A stretch of 64,000 nucleotides of DNA from Sambucus nigra. Its lineage: Eukaryota > Streptophyta > Magnoliopsida > Dipsacales > Adoxaceae. The stretch's first letter is position 1; the number at the start of each line of letters is the position of its first letter. The stretch spans positions 831,332,073-831,396,072 of the forward strand of contig OX422207.1 of NCBI GenBank assembly GCA_949130495.1, in the 5' to 3' direction. Shown here piece after piece: positions 21,912-34,700 of this stretch. The notes under the pieces were generated by a model that was not told where the DNA came from, searched no databases, and saw only the letters and a program-made list of their open reading frames with translations. Position numbers and translations under genes: made by a program.

Positions 21912-22913
21912 ACCCTTATTGTTACTTAGTGACATTAGCTTTTCTTCCTTAGTGAACACTGAGACTTTGCTTAATCCTTATTATTAACCAATCACGAGTG
22001 AGCAGGTGTGCAACACGTGTAATTCTTTTATCAGTCAACAACCATATAACATACTTCAAATTAAATTTTGATAGATAAGTTTTATTTTTTATTAAAATTA
22101 GTACTAGTTTCAAAAATTAAAATAGTGATATCGGGAAATTTAATTAATATAAGTAAATTTAAAATTTCCATGGATTTAATTCGAGCATTTTGAATTGAAT
22201 AAATTATTTTTTGAAATACTAAAAAGTTAAAAATATAACGTGAGAGAGTTATTTTCACATAAACCTTGCAATCTCCATATGTATTATGAGAATGTGATGT
22301 GATTACTTTCTCGTTCCAACTTTGATTTGGCCCCCATTTGATGGAATTTAATCACGGGATATGGTATTCTTGAGACTCTTAAGTGATAGTTTATAAAAAA
22401 AATTTAATGTGAGTGAGTTAGGTCCTCCCATTGAGAGAGTTCTACACGATCGATTTTAACTTCAACGAACAAACTAATACTATACAAGTAAACAAGACTA
22501 ATGATATCGTCCACGTGAAAGTCACTGCGATTGGGTGTGGGAATAAAAGACCCCGACTGTTCGTTACATTGGGCAAAAGTTTTTTGAATTTTTCAGATAA
22601 CATAATGAGAGAAAATATGTGTAGTTCAAGGTGATTTGATTTAATCTCCCTTTAAGAAATCTCACTTTATAAGGGAACTATGATATCAGAAAATATTAGA
22701 TGTTTATTAGTTATAGAGGGATTACACTTTAAAATGTAATTGAATTAATTCTCTCATTTAATTGGAAATTAAAATTTTTCAATGTTGATTATGAGATTTA
22801 AAAAATTAATTCAATATTCACTCACTGGTTAGCCTTAAGGTAAAATTGTCATTGGATTAAGTTTAAAGGACTAAAAATGACAATTGGACATTATCCTGAC
22901 TTAAGGGGATAAT
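21912..22913. other. Unassigned DNA between CACTA-1 and the old solo LTR
   Basis: No domain recognised. The stretch 22260-22480 resembles 36240-36470 on the other side of the Tekay cluster: shared landmarks are GTGATGTGATT, TTAGGTCC followed by CCC, and GAGAGTTCTA versus GAAAGTTCTA. It may therefore be the left part of the copia element whose pol lies at 36.8-41.2 kb. A degenerate TGATATCAGAAAA at about 22680 could be a decayed tRNA-Met PBS. Confidence 0.35.
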
Positions 22914-23868
22914 TTTGATACCCTGCCTATTAAAATGATGGGTAGTCAATCCACTACCAAAATAAAATAGCAGTCTCATATGTCTCATTCTTAGCGTCAC
23001 TGCCGAAACATGATTAATTACTAACCACCTAATTAATTTAACAAGTAGTGTCAGTTTTATCTTTCATTAACATACAACAATATTAATCAATCCACAAAAC
23101 CCCATACACAATAACCAATATAAATGAAACCACAAGTAATGTCTGAAGCTAAGATCAATGAATAAACACCCCGAATAAATAATCTGGTACAAATCCAATC
23201 CATCCAATCAAACAAACATAAATAAATCCAAATTACGTAAGTCTGAATAAAATGGACAACACGCCCAACCAATATGGGAATAAAAAACATAATCTAGATA
23301 GAAATAAATGAAGCAAATACTTTAAATCCTGCAAGCTTACACATCAGTTGCAACTACGTGAATCCCTAGAAGATGAATCATCAATGGAGTCCTTTTGGAT
23401 TGACACCTAAATGTTTTTAAAATAGATTTGACACGAGTCAGAGCCCAAAACCTTTGAAAATAAATTGCAAGCTTATAAAATGCAAAAATGAAAATTTTAC
23501 GCAATTTTCATATTAATAAACTGGTAGAACACTTTCGTGAGTTACCCCTCACCCCTCATCTAAAGTGTGCATCTAACGTAAGCATATTAACCATCCTTGT
23601 TATGCTACCCCGCCTAACTAGACTTGCTACTAACATAAATAGTATACTATTCTAGCCTAAGTATAATATCTACCCTTGGTTCATTAATTAGCTTTCATAA
23701 CTCCTTAATTAATATCTCGTTAAATTATCATGATTTAAGATATATCTTTTCTCCTGTTATTTATTTCCACATTCACATTTATAATTTATTGCTTTGTTTC
23801 TAATAACTGTCACTAGTTAAAAGAATATTTGCTTACTATTTTAACCTGTATTTTGGTCTCCACATAAA

Positions 23869-26800
23869 TGTGACACCCCGCCTAATTAAATACCGGGCGA
23901 TCACTCCTTTATTAAATTAAATCAAGGTAAACAGTTGGTTCATTCTCAGCATCACTGTCGATAAAAATAATTTTCCAATTTAACACCCTAAATAATTAAG
24001 CTAAATGTCAAAAAAAAATTTCATACAAACTTCCAAATTTTAATTAAAGAAAAGATTTATTTATACAAAAAAACATTTCTACAATTTAGAATCACACCAC
24101 GATGAACTAAATAATACCATACATTCGTCAATCGAATGTCAACATAATAAAACTAAAAATCATAAGCCATTCTGAATAAATCCCATAGAACAACACTGGA
24201 ATAACTGAAATATAAAAATCCCAACAATAAGTGAAATGATGAAAGGGGCGACACGTGCCCAATAAATGAGAGTAATAGGAGTGGAGTCAATAACAGAAGC
24301 CGTCTACTCAAGTGACCTGCAACTCCCACCTAAGTTGCAGCTCGTTCTTCTCAAAGGATCCTAAGCAAGACGCCCCTGTGGCTGGGCACCTGAAAATATA
24401 CATATATATACACAAGAGAGAGAGAGAGAGAAAAAGAAACGGGTCAGGGCCCGAAAGTGTGTTTGATATTAAAATACGTTAAGCAAGTATTTAAATTGAT
24501 ACATGCCAATGCAACAACATATTAGTGCGTCTCTCTCTTGAGAAATACTCACCCCTCTTCTAATGTGCACACCTATCGCACTAACCTTCCCCACGGTTTG
24601 TTTTAACATCTAACATACTGGTCTTTCTAAAAGCTTTAACTTAACTTAGATTACCCGCAAGATTTATAATTCACGACTTCATTTTAAAAGAATGTTCCAA
24701 ACAGTAACCAAGGTCCTCCATTTTAACTTTATAAAAACCCTAAAGTTTTACCGTGACATATTATATTTTTCAAAACAGGTATTTAATAATAAGAGTCCAC
24801 AACTATGTTCGACTTATCAAATTTCGGTAGACAGTTTCAAATAGCATAATCTCATATATATATATTAACTACTCGCGTAATATATATATAACAGCACCCC
24901 GAATAAAACTATGGTGCGTGCATACTTCCACTATCCAAAGCCCCATATCACTCACATAAAGGGGAATACATTCGGAATCACTCTCGAATTATATTAACAT
25001 AAATACACAAACAATATTGAGGCGAAGCATAGATTCCAAGTCTCTAAGAGGGTAGCACATACCGGCGTCTCTTAGGACCGTCTGAACTATCACATCGATA
25101 GCCTGTACCAAGGACATCTATCCTCTAGGGTACAAGTCAATATCCCCCATAAAGGTCCCATCGAGATAAGACTTGTCCCAGCGCGGAAACCTCAGGGATA
25201 GCAAGTAGCGTGGGTATGATTTTCACATGTATATAATATATGTACACATAATCATATAAATGTACCAATTTCATATTAATATAGGTTCTTCCCATCACCC
25301 GTAATTATACCGTTTATCCTTAATTTCACAATTATAGAATTACGTATAAGGTTTTATTCCTAACCTTAACTCGAAGGGTTTTCTCACTCATTACCTAACA
25401 CTCATGGATTATATCCTCACAAATCTGAAATTCAGTAAGTGACTTTATTTGATTCCAACGTAACTCTCTTACGCACCTCACCCTTTAATTTCATAAATCT
25501 ACCAACCTAAAGTAAATATCCCATAAATACCATTCTCATTGAAGATTAAAGGTTCTAACATTTATCCATATACCCTACTGGTCCTCAATATCTCCCAAAT
25601 CATTTTATTTAGAATGCCCAAAGGTTATTCCACGATAAACTTAATTTAACTAATTAAACAAGAGAAATAGGAGTCTTCCAGGAGGGTTCGATCGATCGAA
25701 GCTTGGGGCTCGATCGATCGAACCTTCGATCGATCGATGCTCTATGCTCGATCGATCGATCGATCAAGCAGGTCTGGGCAAAAATTCTGCAGAAATTGCA
25801 GTGACAGGATTCATCAAAGTTCTTCACCAATAACCATATTTTCCAACACTAATCGACCCAAAAAGTCTACTACTAACATACTAACATAATTCCAGATGTT
25901 TATAACGTTCAACATGCGTGTATACATCATTAATCATGGTTAAATAATCCAAAATCTCATCTAAACATCAAGAACCCTAAAGTTTTCATAACTATGATTC
26001 AATTCAGTTTTTCTCCAGAATTTCTTCCTAATATACATCAAAAATTCGTGGGTAACATATCTATATCATCAAAAGTTTCCAGCATAAGGTTTTAATCTCC
26101 TCTACATGCAATTTCCTATCAAGATTTGGGGTTTTCTTACATGGATTACATTCCTAATTTATCCTAAACTAATAAGAACATTGCACTAACGAAATACGCA
26201 AGTTAAAAACTTGCCTGGGATTTTCAGAAGTCTGATTTCTTGTTGATTATGGCGTGGTCGCGTTCTCTTCCTCGCGATCAACGCGTTGGTGGTGACGGCG
26301 GTGCAAACGGAGGTGTTTTGGCCTTGAATCTCCTAGAAAGGTCTCTCCTCTCTTCTCCAATGGCCGTCCTAGGGTTCTGAATGTTCTAACCCTAAATGGC
26401 TAACCTAACCAGCTGATAAAGGTTGCTAAAATTCGTAGGTTTACTTACCCTAATTTGTAAAATGACCGAAATGCCCTTCCGGGTCACTAATTAGGCCTAA
26501 AAACACCCCGAGGCCCGAACTAAACCCCCGGGTACACTTTTCTGACTATCTCGACCCTTCCAGACGCGTTGGCGCACTCGAAACGACCATATGGACAACT
26601 TATAAAATATTCACTTTTTATTTAACATAATTAGTCCCGACGTGACACGGGCACGTCCCGACTTAAATTTCTGAAATAGTCATTTAATTCACTTATGACA
26701 TACAATATAACCAATATAATATTTTACTATGCTCATTAGTAATATTCAACAGGTTTCCCATAATTACTAACTCTTGTCACGTTAATAATTATAACATAAT

Positions 26801-26888
26801 TAATTTCCGGATTTTTATTAAATAAACCATCACATTAAATTTAATAAATCCCCAAATTAAATATAGCATAAAAATACGGGGTATTACA
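23869..26888 (-). repeat. 3' LTR of young Tekay
   Basis: Starts TGTGACACCCCGCC and ends GGGGTATTACA on the plus strand, 3020 bp. It carries TCGATCGA palindromes at 25688-25765, a (GA)n run at 24414-24431 and paired ATATAT stretches near 24850-24895. The region near 26270-26400 (CCTCCGTTTGCACC on the minus strand) is the GC-richer transcribed leader. Confidence 0.95.
25686..25767. repeat. TCGATCGA palindrome array, 3' LTR
   Basis: Four blocks of overlapping CGATCGAT, separated by 10-14 bases, with the last block CGATCGATCGATCGATC. Every block is self-complementary. The same array is in the other LTR at 33557-33642. Confidence 0.92.
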
Positions 26889-26890
26889 TA

Positions 26891-26900
26891 CTTCCCCCCT
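26891..26900 (-). promoter_or_regulatory. Polypurine tract of young Tekay
   Basis: The minus strand reads AGGGGGGAAG two bases from the 3' LTR start, the plus-strand primer for reverse transcription. Confidence 0.88.
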
Positions 26901-27159
26901 AATAACGGAATTTCGTCCCGAAATTCGGAAAATAAGGCATACCTGGTAAAAACAACTTTGGATATCTCTCGCGCATATCTGTCTCACGCTCCCAAGTGGA
27001 TTCCTCCACATTATGATGCTCCCACTGGACTCGCACAAGTGGAACTACATTCGACCTCAATCTCCTCTCACTATAGTCTAGAATAGCCACTGGTCTCTCT
27101 TCGTAAGAGCTATCCGACTGTAAGTCAATCTCATCTATCGCAATGTGAGTATGGGCCAT
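26899..27159 (-). pseudogene. Chromodomain at the integrase C-terminus
   Basis: The frame reads MAHTHIAIDEIDLQSDSSY, EERPVAILDYSERRLR, PLVRVQWEHHNVEESTWERE and DMRERYPKLF. The E.PV.ILD....LR....PLV+V.W..H..EE.TWE.E..M+..YP.LF pattern is the Tekay-type integrase chromodomain, thought to guide insertion to chromatin. It is in the integrase frame but separated from it by a TGA at 27175-27177, shortly after HISSLR. Without that stop it would be the tail of the pol polyprotein. About 86 residues remain, ending with TAA at 26899. Confidence 0.85.
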
Positions 27160-27174
27160 ATCATCCCGAAGATA

Positions 27175-28695
27175 TCATCTCAGCGACGAGATGTGGAATA
27201 TATCGTGGATGCGATGTAAATGTTCTGGCAATCCCAACCTGTATGCTACCGACCCAATCCTCTCGATGATGGGAAATGGTCCTACGTACCTTGGAGCCAA
27301 CTTCCCCTTCTTCCCGAACCTCATCACTCCTTTCATAGGAGATACACGCAGCAACACTTGATCTCCCACATTAAACTCTCGGAAGCACCGTTTCGCATCG
27401 GCGTAGCTCTTCTGCCTGTCTTGGGCTACCCGAATACGACTCCTGATTATCTCAATCCTCGCGGAGGTCTCCTGAATCACTTCTGGTCCTAATAACTTGT
27501 TGTCCCCCACCTCGAGCCAACAAATTGGAGAACGACAAGGCCTGCCGTACAAAGCCTCAAATGGAGCCATGCCTATCGTAAACTGATAGGAGTTATATTT
27601 AGCAAACTCTACCAGTGGAAGGTGTGGCTCCCAACCTCCTCCGAAATCTAGAACACACATGCGTAGCATATCTTCCAACATCTGATTAGTACGCTCTGTC
27701 TGTCCATCTGTCTGTGGGTCGTAAGCTGAACTCAGTCTCAACTCTGTACCCATAGCCTCCTGAAAGCTTTCCCAGAAACGTGACACAAAAATCTTGTCTC
27801 TATCTGACACAATATTCAGGGGCACCCCATGTAATCTGACAATTTCAGCAATGAACAACTGGGCATACTGACCCGTGGTATAATCTGTCCTCACTGGCAG
27901 AAAATGAGCCACCTTGGTCAGACGGCCTACAATCACCCAGATAGAATCGTGGCCCCGCTGTGATGTAGGAAATCCTGTAATGAAATCCATGGAAATACTT
28001 TCCCACTTCCACGTGGGTACTTCCAACGGCTGAAGTAATCCCGACGGTTTCTGGTGGGCCACCTTCACCAACTGGCAAGTAGAACACTTGGACACAAATT
28101 CAGCGATGTCCTTCTTCATCCCACTCCACCAGTACTGTCGTCTCATGTTTTGGTACATCTTATCGCCTCCCGGATGTACTGCAAATTGGGACCCATGAGA
28201 ATGAGTCATCACTTCATGACGTAGCTCCGCTCCTTCTAGAACCACTAATCTCCCATTAAACCGCAACCCTCTATCAGAACTAACAGAATAGGACTCAGCA
28301 CCCTCGGCTAGAAGTCGTACAATCTGCTCCTGACAAAATGGGTCTATGGTCTGTGTCTGTATCACCCTCATAAAAATCTCGGGTGTGACTGTCATCACGG
28401 ATATGAAAGAACGTGCTACTGCGTCCTGGTGACCCAATTCCTTCCACTTTGCTTTCCAGATGTCCGCTACATCGTCTACCGGTCTACGACTCAACGCATC
28501 AGCAACTATGTTGGCTTTTCCCGGATGATACTGTATATCGAACTGGTAATCTTTCACAAACTCTAACCATCTGCGCTGACGCATATTCAGCTCTCGCTGA
28601 GTGAACAGGTACTGCAGTGACTTATGGTCTGTGAACAAACGGAATTTCTCGCCCAATAAATAGTGCCTCCAAATTCTCAATGCAAAGACGACCAC
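27175..28695 (-). pseudogene. Tekay pol: RNase H end and integrase
   Basis: This 506-codon open frame begins inside RNase H ([17 protein letters not shown], then [11 protein letters not shown], residues 1-72). Integrase follows: the HHCC zinc finger (H167, H174, C204, C207), then the catalytic triad D237, D298 and E334 with the usual D-60-D-35-E spacing, then [16 protein letters not shown] and the GPF/Y module ending [10 protein letters not shown]. Integrase inserts the cDNA into nuclear DNA. All catalytic residues are intact. The first residue is not a real start: the frame continues the RT frame through a deletion near 28727-28733, and ends in a TGA before the chromodomain. Confidence 0.93.
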
Positions 28696-28697
28696 TG

Positions 28698-29549
28698 CTA
28701 ACTCCAGGTCGTGGGTGGGGTAATTCTTCTCATGCGGGAAGCAAAAGCTATAGCCTTCTCTTCCTGCTGTAGTACTCCCCCATGTCCCCGTAAGGACGCA
28801 TCGGTGTAAACCAGGTACTCTACACTCGGCTTTGGTAAAGCAAGGACTGGTGTTGAAGTAAGCTTATCCTTCAGCTCGTCGAAAGCCAACTGACAAGCGT
28901 CATCCCAAACATATGGTACCCCCTTGCGAGTCAGATTCGTCAATGGACCCGCTATTTTGGAGAATCCCCAAATGAATCTCCTGTAGTATCCGGCTAACCC
29001 CAAGAAACTACGCACTTCCGTCGGTGTCGTGGGCTGTCCCCACTCCCTCACCGCTGACACTTTGCTCGGGTCAACCGCTATCCCCTGCTCAGAAACAACA
29101 TGGCCCAAGAATTGTACCTCTCGCAACCAGAATCCACACTTCTCGTACTTAGCATACAACTGATGCTCTCGTAGAGTCTGAAGAACCTGCCTCAAGTGCT
29201 CGGCATGCTCCTCCTCGGAGTGTGAATATATCAAGATATCATCTATGAAGACAATGACAAACTGATCCAAGAACTCTCTGAATACTCGGTTCATCAAGTC
29301 CATGAAAACGGCTGGGGCATTTGTGAGTCCGAACGGCATCACCCTGAACTCATATGACGCATATCTCGACAAGAAGGCAGTCTTTGAAACATCCTTCTCT
29401 CTAATCCGTAACTGATGGTACCCCGACCTCAGATCTATCTTCGAAAAGAAAGTTGCTCCCCTCAACTGGTTGAATAGATCATCGATTCGAGGCAACGGAT
29501 ACTTATTCCGTATCGTGACCTTGTTCAACTCCCGGTAGTCCACACACAA
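28698..29549 (-). pseudogene. Tekay pol: reverse transcriptase and RNase H start
   Basis: The frame gives [40 protein letters not shown] and the catalytic box FIDDILIYS (residues 101-109, where most relatives have YIDD or FIDD). The thumb follows, with [11 protein letters not shown] (residues 182-192), then RNase H with YTDAS (D250). It copies element RNA to cDNA in the cytoplasmic particle. The frame ends wrongly in [12 protein letters not shown] because about four codons (usually SRQLRTHEKNYP) are partly deleted near 28727-28733, shifting into the frame that continues at 28695. Confidence 0.93.
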
Positions 29550-29594
29550 TCTCAGTGAACCATCTCTCTTCTTTACAAATAAGACTGGAGCGCC

Positions 29595-30362
29595 CTAAGG
29601 TGAGGTACTCCTACGAATGAAGCCCTGACCTAATAGCTGCTCTATCTGATCTCGTAGCTCTCGCATCTCTGCCGGAGCCATACGGTACGGTGCTCGTGCT
29701 ATAGGTCTCGTATCCGGCAATAAATCTATAACGAAGTCTATCTCACGACTGGGCGGTAGGCCTGGTATCTCCTGAAACACATCGGAATACTCCCTAACAA
29801 CTGGGATCGAATCCAAAGGAATCACAACCTCCTTAGAGGTATCCTCCTCAATGTAATATAAATGAGCGGTCGAACCTCCCTCTGGGCGAGGCATCGCCAC
29901 TACAAACATCTCTTGCCCCGGAATGGCAAAAACAATGCTCCCACCGAAGCAATCAATCATGGCTCTATAAGATGCGAGCCAATCCATACCAATAATCACA
30001 TCATGCTCGTGCATGTCTAAGATTAGCATGTCTGCAGGTAATACCAAGCTACCAATCTCTACCCCTACTCCCCGGCATATAAAGAATATAAGTGACCCAC
30101 TCCCCAGTGGTGAGTTGACACACGTCACGGTGCTCTCTGCTGTGGCTAACAACCCTAAGGACTTCGCAAAATGCGTAGCTATAAAATAATGCGTTGCCCC
30201 CGTATCAAACAAAACTTTACCCATAGTACCATGGATAGGAAACATACCCTCAATCGCGGGTGGTGCCTGTGGAGCTGCTGCCTGGTGGACGTTATAGACA
30301 CGTCCATACTGCAATTGCCCCTGCTGCACTGGAGCTGCTGGAATGGCCGGTAGGGCTGGCAC
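29595..30362 (-). pseudogene. Tekay gag-pol: protease and start of RT
   Basis: This open stretch carries a Pro/Gln-rich linker, QGQLQYGRVYNVHQ, then the aspartic protease with VLFDTGATHYF (DTGA at residues 53-56) and DVIIGMDWLASY. It ends in the RT N-terminus: DLLPDTRPIARAPYRMAPAE and GQGFIRRSTSP. The next codon is TAG at 29595-29597, where relatives have Trp (SPWGAPVLFV), so one G to A change explains it. RT continues in the same frame beyond. Met1 is internal to the polyprotein and not a true start. Confidence 0.92.
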
Positions 30363-30698
30363 TTGGGCTGGAGCTGGAAGGGCTGGTGGAAAGACTGGTC
30401 TCTGCGGCTCATTACGGGCTCCCTGCTGCTGTGGGGCCCTATCGCCCTCTGGGCAATCCTGGCGCCTATGGCCATGTTTGCCGCACCCAAAGCATCTGCC
30501 TTTGAAATTACCGCCCCTCTGACCCTGCTGTCCACGGCCCTGCTGGCCGTTACCTCCAAGCCACTGGCCCTGATGTGCACGCTGTTGGCCTTACTGTCCC
30601 TGCGGTCGGTGTTGGCCCTGCTGGCCCTGCTGATTAGGCTGGCCCTGATGGCCCTGCCTGAAACCCCCGAATCCCTGCCTAGAATCACCTGAACAGAA
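30363..30698 (-). pseudogene. Tekay gag C-terminus with CCHC zinc knuckle
   Basis: The minus strand continues the gag frame after a TGA at 30699-30701 with a Gln/Gly-rich repeat (QGQQG, GHQGQ), one more stop near 30590, then CFGCGKHGHRRQDC at 30494-30453. The latter is a perfect C-x2-C-x4-H-x4-C nucleic-acid-binding knuckle. It leads straight into the protease. The long overlapping frame 30179-30871 in another phase is a shadow caused by the biased composition. Confidence 0.85.
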
Positions 30699-31217
30699 TC
30701 ATTTAGCAGGGTCCCCCTGATGGGAACTCTGCTCGTGCTGACGAGTCTGTCCATGAGTTGGTGCCCCGCCGGCACCATTACCTCCGGTCCTGCCCTGCTG
30801 GCTGGACTCTCCTGCTCTCTTGCTTCCCTGAAGATGGAAGCGGTGATCCTGGCAATGTAGTAACACTGCATTGAGTACGTCAGTGAAAGTACTCAGGGAT
30901 AGATTTCCAATAAGGTGCTGACGGATCCTCCAAGCTAACCCGTCGACGAACAGTAAAATCTTCTTGCCCTCAGTGGGTGCCTCATCCGGCACAATAGTGA
31001 GAAGTCTCGTGAACTCCTCCTCATACTCAGCTACAGTAAGGTTCTCCTGCTTCAGATTTAGTAATTTCCGCCTCATCTCAGTCAGCACTGCGGGTGGAAA
31101 ATACTTGCGGTCAAAGCTCTCCCAGAACAACTGAATAGGGATCGTGTCCCTCTCCTCCAAAGTAGTAGTGGACTCCCACCACTGTAATATGTCTCCCACC
31201 AATTTAAAGGAAGCCAA
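30699..31217 (-). pseudogene. Tekay gag, capsid core
   Basis: The frame reads ASFKLVGDILQWWES, WESFDRKYFPPAV, LLNLKQENLTVAEYEEEFTRL and FVDGLAWRIRQHL. This is the Retrotrans_gag capsid fold of chromoviruses. It is in phase with the preceding gag piece: the two are split by a TAG at 31221-31223 inside VKK-stop-LLASFKL. It ends in a TGA after GDPAK. Both look like recent single-base changes. Confidence 0.9.
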
Positions 31218-31220
31218 TAA

Positions 31221-31556
31221 CTACTTTTTCACGTCAGTGCACTCATACATACGGAGGTGCCGCTGGATGTCTTTCTTCCATTGGCTGACTATAACAATAT
31301 CGGAGCTACCAGAAAACTCAGGGGGGTGCGCTTTCTGAAAAGCATCCCGAACCCTCTCCCATGCGTAAGGAAGATGTGTTGGTGCTGGCGCCACTGCCTG
31401 AACTTGGGGTGGAGCCTGCTGAATCACCGCTATCGCGGCATTCACCGCCTGAGAAATGATGGCGGCTACTTCATTTGCATTCATTGTGCCTGGTGCCGGA
31501 GCTACTGGCTGCTCGGCTTGGGCACGCCTATCTTTCGAAGAACGTCTCGGAGGCAT
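31221..31556 (-). pseudogene. Tekay gag N-terminus
   Basis: I take the start as the Met of MPPRRSSKDRRAQAE at about 31556-31554, because MPPRR is a usual start of Tekay gag; an upstream Met (MFTFQ) at 31571 is in frame. An Ala/Pro-rich linker follows, then AWERVRDAFQKAHPPEFSGSS and WKKDIQRHLRMYECTDVKK, the start of the capsid domain. A TAG stops it at 31221. The leader between the PBS (31738) and this start is about 170 bases. Confidence 0.9.
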
Positions 31557-31726
31557 CTGAAACGTGAACAAGTTTATTAGTCTACAGTTATCAACAAATC
31601 TCGAATAGCTGAAGACTTAAACGTAAAAGCAAGAATAAAACAGTCCTAAAAATAGGGCTCTATAGCAATAACGTTAAGCTGAAAGCGAAATAAGCCGTAC
31701 AGATCCTATGGACACTAGAACCTGAT

Positions 31727-31738
31727 GCTCTGATACCA
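31727..31738 (-). promoter_or_regulatory. Primer binding site of young Tekay, initiator tRNA-Met
   Basis: The minus strand reads TGGTATCAGAGC, extended by ATCA, two bases from the 5' LTR end. It is complementary to the 3' end of initiator tRNA-Met. Confidence 0.95.
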
Positions 31739-31740
31739 CC

Positions 31741-34700
31741 TGTGACACCCCGCCTAATTAAATACCGGGCGATCACTCCTTTATTAAATTAAATCAAGGT
31801 AAACAGTTGGTCCATTCTCAACATCAATGTCGATAAAAATAATTTTCCAATTTAACACCCTAAATAATTAAGCCAAGTGTCAAAAACATTTTTCATACAA
31901 ACTTCCAAATTTTAATTAAAGAAAAGATTTATTTATACAAAACAACATTTCTACAATTTAGAATCACACCACGATGAACTAAATAATACCATACATTCGT
32001 CAATCGAATGTCAACATAATAAAACTAAAAATCATAAGCCATTCTGAATAAATCCCATAGAACAACACTGGAATAACTGAAATATAAAAATCCCAACAAT
32101 AAGTGAAATGATGAAAGGGGCGACACGTGCCCAATAAATGAGAGTATTAGGAGTGGAGTCAATAACAGAAGCCGTCTACTCAAGTGACCTGCTACTCCCA
32201 CCTAAGCTGCAGCTCGTTCTTCTCAAAGGATCCTAAGCAAGATGCCCCTGTGGCTGGGCACCTGAAAATATACATATATATACACAAGAGATAGAGAGAA
32301 AAAGAAACGGGTCAGGGCCCGAAAGTGTGTTTGATTTTAAAATACGTTAAGCAAGTATTTAAATTGATACAGGCCGATGCAACAACATATTAGTGTGTCT
32401 CTCTCTTGAGAAATACTCACCTCTCTTCTAATGTGCACACCTATCGCACTAACCTTCCCCACGGTTTGTTTTAACATCTAACATACTAGTCTTTCTAAAA
32501 GCTTTAACTTAACTTCGATTACCCGCAAGATTTACAATTCACGACTTCATTTTAAAAGAATGTTCCAAGTAGTAACCAAGGTCCTCCATTTAACTTTATA
32601 AAAACCCTAAAGTTTTACCGTGACATATTATATTTTTCAAAACAGGTATTTAATAATAAGAGTCCACAACTATGTTCGACTTATCAAATTTCAGTAGACA
32701 GTTTCAAATAGCATAATCTCATATATATATATGTTAACTACTCGCATAATATATATATAACAGCACCCCGAATAAAACTATGGTGCGTGCATACTTCCAC
32801 TATCCAAAGCCCCATATCACTCACATAAAGGGGAATACATTCAGAATCACTCTCGAATTGTATTAACATAAATACACAAACAATATTGAGGCGAAGCATA
32901 GATTCCAAGTCTCTAAGAGGGTAACACATACCGGCGTCTCTTAGGACCGTCTGAACTATCACATCGATAGCCTGTACCAAGAACATCTATCTTCTAGGGT
33001 ACAAGTCAATATCCCCCATAAAGGTCCCATCGAGATAAGACTTGTCCCAGCGCGGAAACCTCAGGAATAGCAAGTAGCGTGGGTATGATTTTCACATGTA
33101 TATAATATATGTACACATAATCATATAAATGTACCAATTTCATATTAATATAGGTTCTTCCCATCACCCGTAATTATACCGTTTATCCTTAATTTCACAA
33201 TTATAGAATTACGTATAAGGTTTTATTCCTAACCTTAACTCGAAGGGTTTTCTCACTCATTACCTAACACTCATGAATTATATCCTCACAAATCTGAAAT
33301 TCAGTAAGTGACTTTATTTGATTCCAACGTAACTCTCTTACGCACCTCACCCTTTAATTTCATAAATCTACCAACATAAAGTAAATATCCCATAAATACC
33401 ATTCTCGTTGAAGATTAAAGGTTCTAACATTTATCCATATACCCTACTGGTCCTCAATATCTCCCAAATCATTTTATTTAGAATGCCCAAAGGTTATTCC
33501 ACGATAAAATTAATTTAACTAATTAAACAAGAGAAATAGGAGTCTGCCAGGAGGGGTCGATCGATCAAAGCTTGGGGTTCGATCGATCGAACCTTCGATC
33601 GATCGATGCTCTATGCTCGATCGATCGATCGATCAAGCAGGTCTGGGCAAAAATTCTGCAGAAATTGCAGTGACGGGATTCATCAAAGTTCTTCACCAAT
33701 AACCATATTTTCCAACACTAATCGACCCAAAAAGTCTACTACTAACATACTAACATAATTCCAGATGTTTATAACGTTCAACATGCGTGTATACATCATT
33801 AATCATGGTTAAATAATCCAAAATCTCATCTAAACATCAAGAACCCTAAAGTTTTCATAACTATGATTCAATTCAGTTTTTCTCCAGAATTTCTTCCTAA
33901 TATACATCAAAAATTCGTGGGTAACATATCTATATCATCAAAAGTTTCCAGCATAAGGTTTTAATCTCCTCTACATTCAATTTCCTATCAAGATTTGGGG
34001 TTTTCTTACATGGATTACATTCCTAATTAATCCTAAACTAATATGAACATTGCACTAACGAAATACGCAAGTTAAACACTTGAATGGGATTTTCAGAAGT
34101 CTGATTTCCTGTTGATTATGGTGTGGTCGCATTCTCCTCCTCGCGATCTACGCGTTGGTGGTGACGGCGGTGCAAACGGAGGTGTTTTGGCCTTGAATCT
34201 CCTAGAAAGGTCTCTCCTCTCTTCTCCAATGGCCGTCCTAGGGTTCTGAATGTTCTAACCCTAAATGGCTAACCTAACCAGCTCATAAAGGCTGCTAAAA
34301 TTCGTAAATTTACTTACCCTAATTTGTAAAATGACCGAAATGCCCTTCCGGGTCACTAATTAGGCCTAAAAACACCCCGAGGCCCGAACTAAACCCCCGG
34401 GTACACTTTTCTGACTATCTCGACCCTTCCGGACGCGTTGGCGCACTCAAAACGACCATATGGACAACTTATAAAATATTCACTTTTTATTTAACATAAT
34501 TAGTCCCGACGTGACACGGGCACGTCCCGACTTAAATTTCCGAAATAGTCATTTAATTCACTTATGACATACAATATAACCAATATAATATTTTACTATG
34601 CTCATTAGTAATATTCAACAGGTTTCCCATAATTACTAACTCTTGTCACGTTAATAATTATAACATAATTAATTTCTGGATTTTTATTAAATAAACCATC

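Noticed and set aside
30260..30692. Leu/Ala-rich plus-strand frames (81 and 109 codons)
   Set aside because: Complement of the Gln/Gly-rich gag tail; hydrophobicity is a reverse-complement artefact.
30179..30871. 230-codon minus frame overlapping gag and protease
   Set aside because: It is in another phase from the gag frame that carries the capsid core, zinc knuckle and DTGA motif; its length comes from GC-biased repeats in the gag tail.
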